Of a stretch of 64,000 nucleotides of DNA, positions 8,742 through 17,226 are shown in pieces. The stretch comes from Actinacidiphila paucisporea (GTDB lineage: Bacteria; Actinomycetota; Actinomycetes; Streptomycetales; Streptomycetaceae). Each line of letters begins with the position of its first letter. The first letter of the stretch is position 1. The stretch lies in the NCBI RefSeq assembly GCF_900142575.1, contig NZ_FRBI01000014.1:124001-188000 (forward strand), read 5' to 3'. The notes beneath the pieces are model-generated. The model searched no databases. It worked only from the letters and a program-made list of their open reading frames with translations, and was not told where the DNA came from. A program made the translations under genes and the position numbers.

Positions 8742-9494
8742 TCAGGTGGCGGGGCCGCGCAGCTGCCGGGCGGCTGCGAGGACCGATTCGGGGGTGACCG
8801 TGCCGTCCAGCAGCCACCGGGCGACCGCGGCGGCGCGGAAACCCTCGTGCCGGCAGTAGCGCTCCAGCTCCCGGGCGGCTTCGCCGACGGTCGTACGGCC
8901 GGTGGCCGCCAGCATGCCCACGGCCGTCTCCACCGCCGCCTTGGCGGAGATCACCGACTGCACGCGGGTGAGGATGTCGGAGGGGCGGGCCGGCTCAGCT
9001 CGCCAGCGCATCATCGAGCCCAGGGCCACCGCCGCGAGCGCCGAGATCAATTCCATCTCGTCGGCGCTCGGCGCGTCCGGCCCCGCCCCGAGCAGGCTCA
9101 GGACGCCGACGGGGTGGCCGCCCACCCTCACGGGCGCCGCGTACACGGCGCGGAAGCCCCTGTCCGCAGCCGCGGCGGTGAACCGCGGCCACCTCTCGGC
9201 GAACCCGTCGAGCGGCGCGGCCACCACCGGCGTACCGGAGTGCCGGCAGTCCAGGTCCGGGGCCGCCTCCGCGTCCAGTTCGAGGGCCAGCAGCGCTTCC
9301 GTGGGCCGGTCGGAGGCGACCAGCGGCCGCAGCCGGTCGCGTGCGTCGACGAGCATCAGCCCCGCCGCGCTCGCGGACGTCAGCCGGACGCAGTGGTCGA
9401 CCAGCCGGCCGGCCAGCGTCAGCGGGTCGGTGTCCGTCCCGAAGGTGTCGGTGACGTCCACGAAGGCGTCCGCGACCTACCGCATCCGGTTCAC
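8742..9494 (-). pseudogene. GAF/ANTAR-like gene with early amber codon
   Basis: The frame encodes a GAF domain (DHCVRLTSASAAGLMLVDARDRLRPLVAS onward) followed by an ANTAR-like three-helix end (AAVETAVGMLAATGRTTVGEAARELERY). The natural start is the GTG at 9494, with GAGGAGG seven bases upstream. That frame runs GTG AAC CGG ATG CGG and then hits TAG at 9477-9479. The sequence straight after (VADAFVDVTDTF) is still the conserved N-terminal helix of the family. The next start, GTG at 9461, has no ribosome site. The gene is therefore probably inactive or expressed weakly by reinitiation. Confidence 0.6.
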
Positions 9495-9583
9495 GCCGCA
9501 CCCTCCTCAGTCTCACGGCCCCGACGTCGAGCGCCAGTCATCGAAACTCAGCCTCCGGGACACGACGTCACGTGCGGTCTCCG

Positions 9584-9697
9584 TCACGGTGCGGCCTTCG
9601 GTGAAATCAGCGAGACGGACGCGCCGGTGATGTCCAGGAGGTTCACGCACGCCTGGCACAGCCGCGCGGGCACCGAGCCCGCGTCCGGCGAGTTCAT
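9584..9697 (-). pseudogene. GAF-domain N-terminal fragment
   Basis: A 37-codon frame starting with ATG at 9697 reads MNSPDAGSVPARLCQACVNL and continues LLDITGASVSLIS, then stops. This is the typical first helix and strand of streptomycete GAF/ANTAR regulators (ARLCRACVELL...GASVSLM), cut off where the rest of the GAF domain should follow. A 24-codon frame (GTG at 9587) overlaps its stop and is not recognisable. It is probably a decay product next to the damaged GAF gene. Confidence 0.5.
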
Positions 9698-9931
9698 CGC
9701 GTCGGTGTGACCTGGACCAACAGCCGCTGGTCAGCGGCTCCGGGCGAGCCGCTGCCCGGCTCGTCCCGGCCATCGGGACGACCGCGTTTCACCCGCTCAC
9801 CTCCGGCCACGACGACCAACCCCATCAGCGCCACCGGGTGGCGCAAGGGCGGCGCGGCCACGCCACCGCGGCGCCCCCTGTCCGGTCCGGCCGGCGGGCC
9901 GTACGTCCCGCGTCGGCCGCCGGCAGGTCCG

Positions 9932-10828
9932 CTATCCCACGTATCTGCGGGCCGACGACGTACGCCGGGCCCTTTCCAGTGCGGCCAGTTGGGCCTCCAC
10001 CTCGGCCGAGACCGGGCGCCGCTGCTTCAGGACCCAGGGCAGGCCGGCTGCCGCCTGGCCGAGGGCGCGTGCCGAGGGCAGGTCGCGCGGAACCGTCCGC
10101 ATCAGCTCCGCGGTGCGGCGGGCGGCGGGGATCAGGGGGCGGCGCAGCCAGGTGAACCACAGCGTGTTGCGCAGTCCGGTGACCCGCCGGCCGGTGCTGT
10201 CGCGGACCGTCGAGGCGGCGTGGTGGATGGTCAGGTCGGGTACGTAGCTCAGCCACCACCCGTCGCTGAGCAGGTCGGTGGCCAGGAGTTCCTCCTCGCC
10301 GCCGAGCCACAGCCCGGGATGGAATCCGCCCACGGAGCGGAAGGCGTCGGTGCGCATGACGGTCGCCGCCGCGAGGAAGGAGCCGATGGCCGGTCCTGGC
10401 AGCCAGGACGGGCCGGTCAGCGGCGACTCCCGCAGTTCGGCGACGACGGGGTCCTCCTCGCCGGAGGGCTCGACGACGATCCGCGCGTTGACCGCGGCCA
10501 GTCCCGGCCGCTCGTCGAGCAGGTCCGCGGCGTGCCGCAGCGACCCCGGCTCCCACCAGGTGTCGTCGTCGCAGAAGGCCACGTAGGGCGTGGTGACATG
10601 GCGTACGGCCAGGTTGCGCCCGAGAGCCCCGAGGTTGCGGCCGGGACGCAGCAGCAGGACGTCAGGGAAGCGCGCGCTGACGGCCGCGGCGGTGTCGTCC
10701 GTGGACGCGTTGTCCGTGACGACGGTCCGCGGACTCTCCGGCAGGTCGGTGATCCGGCCGAGGGTGTGCAGGAGTTCGGCGTACCTGTTGTGGGTGATGA
10801 CGACCACCGTGACACGTTTCTCGCTCAT
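9932..10828 (-). CDS. Family 2 glycosyltransferase
   Basis: The 298-residue GT-A fold enzyme opens VTVVVITHNRYAELLHTL, has a nucleotide-binding FCDDDTWW (DxD) motif, and GGEEELLATDLL as the acceptor-side acidic motif. No membrane segment is present. It is the last gene of the heptose/glycan operon, and its ATG overlaps the stop of the upstream GT2 gene (ATGA). It shares the GRNLGALGRNLAVRH segment almost exactly with that upstream gene, so the two are tandem duplicates. The donor sugar cannot be told. Confidence 0.85.
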   Translation of the reverse strand: MSEKRVTVVVITHNRYAELLHTLGRITDLPESPRTVVTDNASTDDTAAAVSARFPDVLLLRPGRNLGALGRNLAVRHVTTPYVAFCDDDTWWEPGSLRHAADLLDERPGLAAVNARIVVEPSGEEDPVVAELRESPLTGPSWLPGPAIGSFLAAATVMRTDAFRSVGGFHPGLWLGGEEELLATDLLSDGWWLSYVPDLTIHHAASTVRDSTGRRVTGLRNTLWFTWLRRPLIPAARRTAELMRTVPRDLPSARALGQAAAGLPWVLKQRRPVSAEVEAQLAALERARRTSSARRYVG

Positions 10829-11745
10829 ACGCCTTCCTCGGTCGCGGGGGTCAGGTGACCGGCCGGTCGGTCCAGCAGGCGGGCGCACGCCTCGACCCGG
10901 TCGGGCAGGACGCGGCGCTGCCGCACGGCCGCCGGCAGGCGCACGAGCGCGGCGCGCAGCGCGGCCGCGGCCCCGGGTTCCCCGCGGACCGCGTCGGCCG
11001 CCAGCCGGGAGGTGTGCCGCGCGGCCACTGTCAGCGGGCGCCGGAGCCACGTCGTGAGCAGCGCGTTGCGCCGCACCAGCGGTGAGCGCCCGGCCCGCCC
11101 GCCGGTGGCCGGGTGGTGGTGGGCGACGACCTCGGGTGCGTAGCAGGCGTCCCAGCCGCGGGCCGCCAGGTCGTAGGCGAGGAGCGTCTCCTCGGCGCCG
11201 AAGAAGAGCAGTGGGTGGTAGCCGCCCGCGTCGAGGAACGCGCTGCGGCGCACCACGCAGGCGCAGCCGAGGAAGCCGAGCACCCGGCGGCCGGGACAGC
11301 CGGGCGCGGGCGGCAGCGGCGACGCGGCGAGCTGCCCGTTGAGCGGGTCCTCGCGCTGCTCGGGGCCGACCAGGGTGCGGGCGGCCAGCAGGCCGAGCCC
11401 GCGGTGGCGGTCGAGCAGCGCCGCCGCCGTGGCCAGTGCGCCGGGGGCCCACCACGAGTCGTCGTCGCTGAAGGCGACGTAGGGGGTGGCCGCGTGGCGC
11501 ACGGCGAGGTTGCGGCCGAGCGCGCCGAGGTTGCGGCCCGGGCTGAGCAGGGTCGCGCCCACCGGGTGCGCCCGCACCATGGATTCCGTACCGTCCCGCG
11601 ACCCGTTGTCGACCACGAGGACGGGCGGGCGCTCGGGCAGCGTGGCCAACCGGTCGAGGGTCCTGGCCAGGCTGTCCCGGCGGTCGCGGGTGATCACGGC
11701 GACGGAGACCCGACCGGGGGTGGGCGGCGCCGGTTCATCCCGCAC
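10825..11745 (-). CDS. Family 2 glycosyltransferase, tandem paralog
   Basis: The 306-residue GT-A enzyme is a paralog of its downstream neighbour. It shares VSVAVITRDRRDSLARTL at the start, FSDDDSWW as the DxD motif, and GAEETLLAYDLAARGW. The GTG at 11745 is chosen because it lies just before the fold starts, overlapping the end of the upstream GT9 gene by 11 bp. The two paralogs may add successive sugars of the same glycan. Confidence 0.84.
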   Translation of the reverse strand: MRDEPAPPTPGRVSVAVITRDRRDSLARTLDRLATLPERPPVLVVDNGSRDGTESMVRAHPVGATLLSPGRNLGALGRNLAVRHAATPYVAFSDDDSWWAPGALATAAALLDRHRGLGLLAARTLVGPEQREDPLNGQLAASPLPPAPGCPGRRVLGFLGCACVVRRSAFLDAGGYHPLLFFGAEETLLAYDLAARGWDACYAPEVVAHHHPATGGRAGRSPLVRRNALLTTWLRRPLTVAARHTSRLAADAVRGEPGAAAALRAALVRLPAAVRQRRVLPDRVEACARLLDRPAGHLTPATEEGV

Positions 11746-12964
11746 GGCACGCCTCGCTCGTGACGGGTGCGCTCCCGGCGAGCGCCAGGACGGCCCGGGC
11801 GACCTCGTCGGGCCGGATCGCCAGCAGGCACGGGTCGACGCTCCCGCCGTTGGGTTCACCCGGTGGTCCCGCTTCCCACAGGACGGTGTGCCGCGGGTCC
11901 GGCGGCGGTCCCCACAGGCTCGGCGCCACGGGTCCGAAGAGGGTCACCGAGGGGGTGCCGTGGGCGACGGCGAGGTGGGCGGGGCCCGTGTCGGCGCTGA
12001 GGAAGACCACCGCGTGTGCGACCAGCGCGGAGAAGTCCGCGAAGGGCAGTCCGTACACGACCTCCCGGGCGCCGAGGCCGGCCAGCCGCACGACTTCGCC
12101 GACCTGCTCGCCGTCGCCGGGTCCGCCGCTGACCACCACGCGGTGGCCCTCGGCGAGGAGGGTCCTGATCACCTCGGCGTAGCGCCTCGCGGGCCACCGG
12201 CGGGCCGGGGCGTTCGCCCCGGGGTGGACGACGACGGCTCCCGGCCGGGGTGAGCGCACCTGCGGGGGCCCGAGGCGCAGGTCCCCGGGGTCGGCGGCGA
12301 TGCCGTAGGCCGCCAGGAAGCGGCACCAGCGCAGCCGCTCGTGCTCGTCGGCGCGCCACACCGGTCCCGGCCCGGCGGACGCCGCGGCGCCGGCGAACGA
12401 CAGCAGCCGCTCCGGCTGGAGCTCGGCGAGTGCCCGGTGGCTCTCCGGGCCGTTGCCGTGCAGGTCCACCGCCACCTCGGGCGGCCGGCCGGTCCAGTGC
12501 GCGAGCGACGGTACGGCCCGGCCGGGCGCGGTCGTCGGCAGCAGGTCCGTCACGGTCTCCGTCGCCGCGACGGCCGCCCGCAGCCCTTCCGGCGCGGCGA
12601 GGACGATGTCGTGGCCGGTGAAGTGCCGGCGCAGGGCGCGCAGGGCCGGGACTCCGGCGAGCAGGTCGCCGAGGCCGAGCGCGCGCAGGACGAGCACGCG
12701 GGGCCGCCCGGCGACGGTTTCCTCCCCGGCCGGCGACCGCCACCGGGCCGCACCACCGCCCGCGTCCCGCAGCGCTCCGCGCCCGTACGCACCCGCCTCG
12801 CTCCCCGCCGGGCCCGACGCGGAGGCCCCGCGCCGACGCTGGGCGCCGCCGCCCGCGTCCCGCAGCGCCCCGCGCCCGCGCGCACCCGACTCGCCCCCCG
12901 CCGGGCCCGACGCGGAGGACCCGGGCCGGCGCTGGGCGCCGCCGCGCTCCTGGCGCCCCGTCAC
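11735..12964 (-). CDS. GT9 (ADP-heptose) glycosyltransferase with repetitive N-terminal extension
   Basis: The protein has 409 residues. From about residue 85 it is a GT9 heptosyltransferase-like GT-B enzyme. It has VLVLRALGLGDLLAGVPALR at the start, VVVHPGANAPARRWP in the donor site and FLSADTGPAHLAVAHGTP, the GT9 hallmark. Ahead of this lies a disordered Arg/Gly/Ser-rich extension built from a 31-residue repeat. The GTG at 12964 overlaps the hldE stop (GTGA). With hldE, gmhA and gmhB in the operon, ADP-D-glycero-D-manno-heptose is the likely donor. The extension is unusual for GT9 and a start just before VLVLRALG cannot be excluded. Confidence 0.83.
   Translation of the reverse strand: MTGRQERGGAQRRPGSSASGPAGGESGARGRGALRDAGGGAQRRRGASASGPAGSEAGAYGRGALRDAGGGAARWRSPAGEETVAGRPRVLVLRALGLGDLLAGVPALRALRRHFTGHDIVLAAPEGLRAAVAATETVTDLLPTTAPGRAVPSLAHWTGRPPEVAVDLHGNGPESHRALAELQPERLLSFAGAAASAGPGPVWRADEHERLRWCRFLAAYGIAADPGDLRLGPPQVRSPRPGAVVVHPGANAPARRWPARRYAEVIRTLLAEGHRVVVSGGPGDGEQVGEVVRLAGLGAREVVYGLPFADFSALVAHAVVFLSADTGPAHLAVAHGTPSVTLFGPVAPSLWGPPPDPRHTVLWEAGPPGEPNGGSVDPCLLAIRPDEVARAVLALAGSAPVTSEACRAG
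12758..12943. repeat. 93-bp in-frame direct repeat, two imperfect copies
   Basis: Copies start at 12758 and 12851, a period of exactly 93 bp or 31 codons. Both begin GCCCGCGTCCCGCAGCGC on the plus strand. They encode the Gly/Arg-rich N-terminal extension of the GT9 enzyme (ALRDAGGGAQRRRG). Confidence 0.8.
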
Positions 12965-14388
12965 CTCGCGGGCTCCGTCCTGGCCGGGGGCCGCTCGGCG
13001 CCGGATGCTCGTGCCGCCAGGGCGGTCGTGGAACGTCCGTCGAGGTAGGGCAGCAGCAGCACTTGGCCGCCCCATGTCTCCAGCAGGGCGCTCTCCGGCA
13101 GGTCCGAGCGGGCGTAGTCGGCGCCCTTGGCCCAGATGTGGGGCCGCAGGGCCGCCAGTAGCCGTTCGGGGGTGTCCTCCTCGAACACCGCGACGGCGTC
13201 GACGCACTCCAGGGCCTGGAGGACCCTGACCCGGTCGGCGGCCGGGACGAGAGGCCGGGTGTCGCCCTTGCGGCGCCGCACGGACGCGTCGGAGTTGACG
13301 CACACGATCAGGCAGTCGCCGGCGCTGCGGGCCGCCTGCAGCAGGGCGACGTGCCCGGCGTGCAGCAGGTCGAAGCAGCCGCCCGCGGCCACCACCGTGC
13401 CGCCGGCTGCGCGGACGTCCGCCGCCAGGGCGGCCGCGGCCTGCGGGGCGGACCCACCGTCTCGGCCCGCCGTCTCGCGGCCGCCCTCGGCCGTACCGGC
13501 GAAGGTCAGGGCGCCCGCACCGCCCGCGGCCACGTATTCCGTCGCCGCGCGGACGGCGCCCTGGACGGCGGACTCCGCCAGCTCGCCGTCGGCGAGCAGC
13601 CCGGCGGCCGCGGCGGCGAACCGGTCCCCGGCGCCGCAGGGGTCGCCGGCGGCGCGGGTCGGGGCCGGGACGAGCATGGCCTCAGCGCCGTGCGACAGGA
13701 GCGCGCCCCGCTCGCCGAGCGTGACCGCCACGGATCTGGCGTCCCAGTGCCGTACGAGTGCCCGTGCGTCCCGCGCGGCGGTACGCAGGGTGTGGTGGTC
13801 CCCTTGCCGGGGCGGCGGGGCGGGGGCCAGGGCGCGGGCCTCGGACGCCGACGGGGTGACCAGCCGGACGCTGGGCACCGGGGCGCCGCCCCGGGGGTGC
13901 GGGTCCCACACCATCGGGCGGGCGAGGGCGGCCTCGGCCAGGGCTTCGCGGAGCGTGTCCGGGGTGCCGCGCCCGTAGTCGGAGACGAGGAGGGCGGGGG
14001 CGGCGGCGACGGCCCGCAGGGCCTCCGGCGTGCTGCCCGCGGCCCGTCCGTCGCCCTCGTCCAGGCGGAGCAGGGGGTGGCCGCCGGCCAGGACGCGGGT
14101 CTTGCGGGACAGCCAGCCGTCCAGGGGGAGCTCGATCAGCCGCATCCGCGGGGCCAGCAGGTCGCGCAGCGACCGGGAGGCCGGATCGTCGCCGAGCGCC
14201 GTCACGAGTGTCACCTCGCGGCCGTCGGCCGCGGCGAACCACGCCGCGAGCGCGGCTCCCCCCGGGCGGGTGCCGCGGTGCAGGCCGCTGACCACCGGTA
14301 CCGGGGCGTCGGGGGCGAGCCGCTCGGCCCGGCCGGTGAGGTCGTGGTCGAGCAGGGCGTCCCCGACGACCACCACGGGGGTGCTCAC
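12961..14388 (-). CDS. hldE: Bifunctional heptose-7-phosphate kinase / heptose-1-phosphate adenylyltransferase
   Basis: The 475-residue protein joins two enzymes of ADP-heptose synthesis. Residues 1 to about 310 are a PfkB-type kinase (VVVVGDALLDHDLTG at the start, catalytic DPCGAGDRF near 270). Residues from about 335 are a cytidylyltransferase-fold domain (AAGGCFDLLHAGHVALLQAA with the HxGH motif, then VNSDASVRRRKG). Known HldE phosphorylates heptose-7-phosphate and later adenylates heptose-1-phosphate. A Gly/Arg linker separates the domains. The GTG at 14388 overlaps the gmhA stop. Confidence 0.92.
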   Translation of the reverse strand: MSTPVVVVGDALLDHDLTGRAERLAPDAPVPVVSGLHRGTRPGGAALAAWFAAADGREVTLVTALGDDPASRSLRDLLAPRMRLIELPLDGWLSRKTRVLAGGHPLLRLDEGDGRAAGSTPEALRAVAAAPALLVSDYGRGTPDTLREALAEAALARPMVWDPHPRGGAPVPSVRLVTPSASEARALAPAPPPRQGDHHTLRTAARDARALVRHWDARSVAVTLGERGALLSHGAEAMLVPAPTRAAGDPCGAGDRFAAAAAGLLADGELAESAVQGAVRAATEYVAAGGAGALTFAGTAEGGRETAGRDGGSAPQAAAALAADVRAAGGTVVAAGGCFDLLHAGHVALLQAARSAGDCLIVCVNSDASVRRRKGDTRPLVPAADRVRVLQALECVDAVAVFEEDTPERLLAALRPHIWAKGADYARSDLPESALLETWGGQVLLLPYLDGRSTTALAARASGAERPPARTEPAR

Positions 14389-15011
14389 CTGCCGCCCCCT
14401 TCCGCCGCCGAGGGCTGTGCCTTCCCGTCGGCGCGGCTGTACCGCTCCTGGATCGCCCGGTCGAACGCCTCGCAGATCATGTGCACGGCGACCAGGTGGA
14501 GTTCCTGCACGGTCGCGGTGGACCGCGCGGCGACGCACAGCGTCTCGTCGGCCGCCGCGGCGAGCGGGTTGGGCGCCCCGCCGGTGAGCGCCCAGACGCG
14601 CATGCCGATGCTCCGCGCCGCGTCGGCCGCCTCCAGCAGGTTGGCACTGGCGCCGCTGGTCGACAGCAGCATGAGGATGTCGCCGTGCCGCCCGTGCGCC
14701 CGGGTCTGCCGTGCGAAGACCTCGGAGACGCCGTAGTCGTTGGCGATGGCCGTGGTCGACGAGGTGTCGGCGTGCAGGGCGATGGCGGAGAACGGCGGCC
14801 GGTCGTCGCGGTAGCGGCCGACGAGTTCGGCGGTCAGGTGCTGGGCCTGGGCGGCGCTCCCGCCGTTGCCGGCCACCAGCAGCCGGGCGCCGTCGCCGAG
14901 CCGGTGCGCCAGCGCCTTGCCCCACCGCTCGACCGCCTCGCAGGAGGAGCGGAATTCGGCGAGGGCCGTCATCAGGTCGTCGCAGTGCCGCAGGTCGGTC
15001 GCAGTGGTCAT
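14385..15011 (-). CDS. gmhA: Sedoheptulose-7-phosphate isomerase
   Basis: This 208-residue SIS-domain enzyme converts sedoheptulose-7-phosphate into D-glycero-D-manno-heptose-7-phosphate, the first heptose step. LLVAGNGGSAAQAQHLTAEL is the substrate loop of GmhA, and ILMLLSTSGASANLLEAADAA is the second SIS phosphate loop. A conserved Glu and His occur in VQELHLVAVHMICE. The ATG at 15011 overlaps the stop of the GT4 gene by four bases. The hldE and gmhB partners are in the same operon. Confidence 0.92.
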   Translation of the reverse strand: MTTATDLRHCDDLMTALAEFRSSCEAVERWGKALAHRLGDGARLLVAGNGGSAAQAQHLTAELVGRYRDDRPPFSAIALHADTSSTTAIANDYGVSEVFARQTRAHGRHGDILMLLSTSGASANLLEAADAARSIGMRVWALTGGAPNPLAAAADETLCVAARSTATVQELHLVAVHMICEAFDRAIQERYSRADGKAQPSAAEGGGR

Positions 15012-16264
15012 CGGTCTGCTCCTGACGCTCGGGAAATCCGGTCGGACGCGGGGGCGACCTCCTGGTAGACCCGGGCGACCTCCTCCGTCACCCGCGTCCA
15101 GGTGTAGCGGGCGAGGACCCGCTCACGGCCGGCCGCGCCCCAGCCGCGCAGCCGCTCGGGGTCGTCCAGCAGTTCGCCGACCACCTTGGCCAGCGTGACC
15201 TCGTCGTCGCCGTCCGGCACGGGCGGGATCAGCACACCGGTGCGGCCGTCCGCCACGGTGTCGAGCTGGCCGCCCACGGCGGTGGCCACCACGGGCGTGC
15301 CGCAGGCCATCGCCTCGATCGGGACGATGCCGAAGGGCTCGTAGGCCGGGGTGGACAGCACCAGGTCGGCTTCCGACATCAGGGCGGGCATGTCGTGGTG
15401 CGGCACGCCGCCGAGGAGCCGTACCCGGTCGGCGACGCCCCGGTCGGCCGCCAGCTTGCGCAGCCGCTCCGCCTCCGGTTCGGCGTGCAGCAGGTCGGCC
15501 GGGGGGCCGCCGGCGATCCGCAGTTCCGTGTCGGGGAGGCCGGCCAGGGCGCGGATCGCCCGGTCGAAGCCCTTGCGGGGGACCAGCCGGCCGACCGCCA
15601 GGAGTTGGCGCGGGCGCCGTTCGCCGCGCGGTCCGCCGTTCGGGGCGAACTCGTCGGTGTCGACGCCGCAGGGCACCACCCGGATGCTCTCCCGCGGCAC
15701 CCCCATGGCGACCAGTTCCGCGACCTCGTCGGCGCAGGTGGCCAGCACGCGGCGGCACTCCCGGCCGATCGCCGTCTCGATGTCGACGCGGCCGGCGGGG
15801 CTGGTGTCGGCGGCGCCCTGATGGCGCCGCTTCACGCTGCCCAGCGCGTGGTACGTCTGCACGACGGGGATGCCGTGGCGGCGGGCTCCGGCGAGGGCCG
15901 CCACTCCGGACATCCAGAAGTGGGCGTGCGCGGCGTCCGGTGGCCGCCGCTCCCACTCCCGGTCCAGGAACTCGCCGAACTCCGCCATGAACGGCAGGAG
16001 TTCGTCCTTGGGCACGGGTTCCGGCGGCCCGGCGGGCACGTGGACGACGGTGAACCCCTCGGCTGTGCCGACCCGTTCGGGGAGTTCCGGATCGTCGCGC
16101 CGGGTGTAGACGGTCACGGTGTGCCCGGATCTGACGAGCCCGGCGGCCAACTGGGCGACGTAGACGTTCTGGCCGCCGGCGTCGGTGCTGCCGAGCGCGG
16201 CCAGCGGGCTGGCGTGCTCGGAGATCATCGCCACGTGCCGGCGTGCGGAGGGGTAGCCGTTCAT
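15008..16264 (-). CDS. GT-B (family 4-type) glycosyltransferase
   Basis: This is a 418-residue two-domain retaining glycosyltransferase. The N-terminal domain has GSTDAGGQNVYVAQLAAGL, a glycine-rich acceptor loop as in MshA/sucrose-synthase-like enzymes, and AHFWMSG. The C-terminal domain has LLAVGRLVPRKGFDRAIRAL and YEPFGIVPIEAMACGTPVVA, the donor-site E-x7-E. Start and stop both overlap neighbours by four bases. It could transfer a hexose or heptose to a lipid or glycan. Donor unknown. Confidence 0.87.
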   Translation of the reverse strand: MNGYPSARRHVAMISEHASPLAALGSTDAGGQNVYVAQLAAGLVRSGHTVTVYTRRDDPELPERVGTAEGFTVVHVPAGPPEPVPKDELLPFMAEFGEFLDREWERRPPDAAHAHFWMSGVAALAGARRHGIPVVQTYHALGSVKRRHQGAADTSPAGRVDIETAIGRECRRVLATCADEVAELVAMGVPRESIRVVPCGVDTDEFAPNGGPRGERRPRQLLAVGRLVPRKGFDRAIRALAGLPDTELRIAGGPPADLLHAEPEAERLRKLAADRGVADRVRLLGGVPHHDMPALMSEADLVLSTPAYEPFGIVPIEAMACGTPVVATAVGGQLDTVADGRTGVLIPPVPDGDDEVTLAKVVGELLDDPERLRGWGAAGRERVLARYTWTRVTEEVARVYQEVAPASDRISRASGADR

Positions 16265-17226
16265 CGCTTGACCTCTTTCATCAGCAGTTCCCAGTCGTCC
16301 AGGAAGCGCCGCAGCCCGTACCGGGAGAGCGCGGCGGCCCTGGCCCCCTCACCCGTCCGCCGTGCGTGCCCGGGGTCGGACAGCAGGTCGCGTACCGCCT
16401 TGTGCAGCACGTCCGGCCGGTTGGAGACCACTCCCGCGCCGTCGGGGACGGCCTCGCGCGCTTCCGTGGTGTCCAGCGCCACCACCGGCATCCCGAGCAG
16501 CATCGCCTCCAGCAGCGACAGGCCCAGCGACGTCCAGCGCACGGGGTGCAGGTAGAGGCGGCAGCGGGCCATCTCGCGGTGCAGCCTGTCCTGCGGGAGG
16601 TCCTGGGTACGGCACCGGTCCGCGGGGAGGCCGAGGTGGTCGGCGAGGCCTTCGGTCCGCATCCCGAACACGCTGAGCGGCGCGACGGCCGCGAAGCCGG
16701 GCAGCAGGTCGGTGCCGGTGGTCCTGCCCCGGCGCACCGGGTCGTTGACGACGACCGCGGCGCGCGGCTCCTCGCCGGTCCACAGCCGCCCCGGGTCGGG
16801 CAGCCCGTGCTCGATGACGGTGGTGGGCGCCCGGCCGCTGTCCCACACCAGGCGGTTGAAGTGGGTGACGTGGACCACCGGGATGTCGTCCCGGTCGGCC
16901 AGCGGGTGCCGGGTGCCGACGGCGGTGCCGTCGGGGCAGTTGTGCTCGACGTAGACGGCCGGCACGTCGGCGCCGGGCCGTCGGCCGGTCCACTGCCGGG
17001 CCAGTTCCAGCTCGTGGGGGCGCTGGAGGACCATCAGATCGATGTCCGCGGTACGCAGCTCCTGCGGCGGGACCTCGCGTACGGAGGCGGGCCAGTCCCA
17101 GGTCCGGGCCCGCCCGAGCCCGTCGGGACCGCGGTCGGGGGTGACCGGGACCAGGTAGCTGTGCGGGCGGCCCTGGACGAACGACGTGAGCCAGGAGCCG
17201 TGCACGTGCCAGACAAGGATGTTCAC
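16261..17226 (-). CDS. Glycosyltransferase, GT4-like, short
   Basis: The 321-residue GT-B-like protein starts VNILVWHVHGSWLTSF. It has HVTHFNRLVWDSG and TTVIEHGLPDPG in the middle and LHPVRWTSLGLSLLEAMLLG with an acidic donor-site pattern near residue 260. The N-terminal domain is shorter than in its upstream-coded neighbour. The GTG at 17226 overlaps the GT9 stop, and its own stop overlaps the GT4 start. It fits glycosyltransferase family 1 by eye. Confidence 0.8.
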   Translation of the reverse strand: MNILVWHVHGSWLTSFVQGRPHSYLVPVTPDRGPDGLGRARTWDWPASVREVPPQELRTADIDLMVLQRPHELELARQWTGRRPGADVPAVYVEHNCPDGTAVGTRHPLADRDDIPVVHVTHFNRLVWDSGRAPTTVIEHGLPDPGRLWTGEEPRAAVVVNDPVRRGRTTGTDLLPGFAAVAPLSVFGMRTEGLADHLGLPADRCRTQDLPQDRLHREMARCRLYLHPVRWTSLGLSLLEAMLLGMPVVALDTTEAREAVPDGAGVVSNRPDVLHKAVRDLLSDPGHARRTGEGARAAALSRYGLRRFLDDWELLMKEVKR

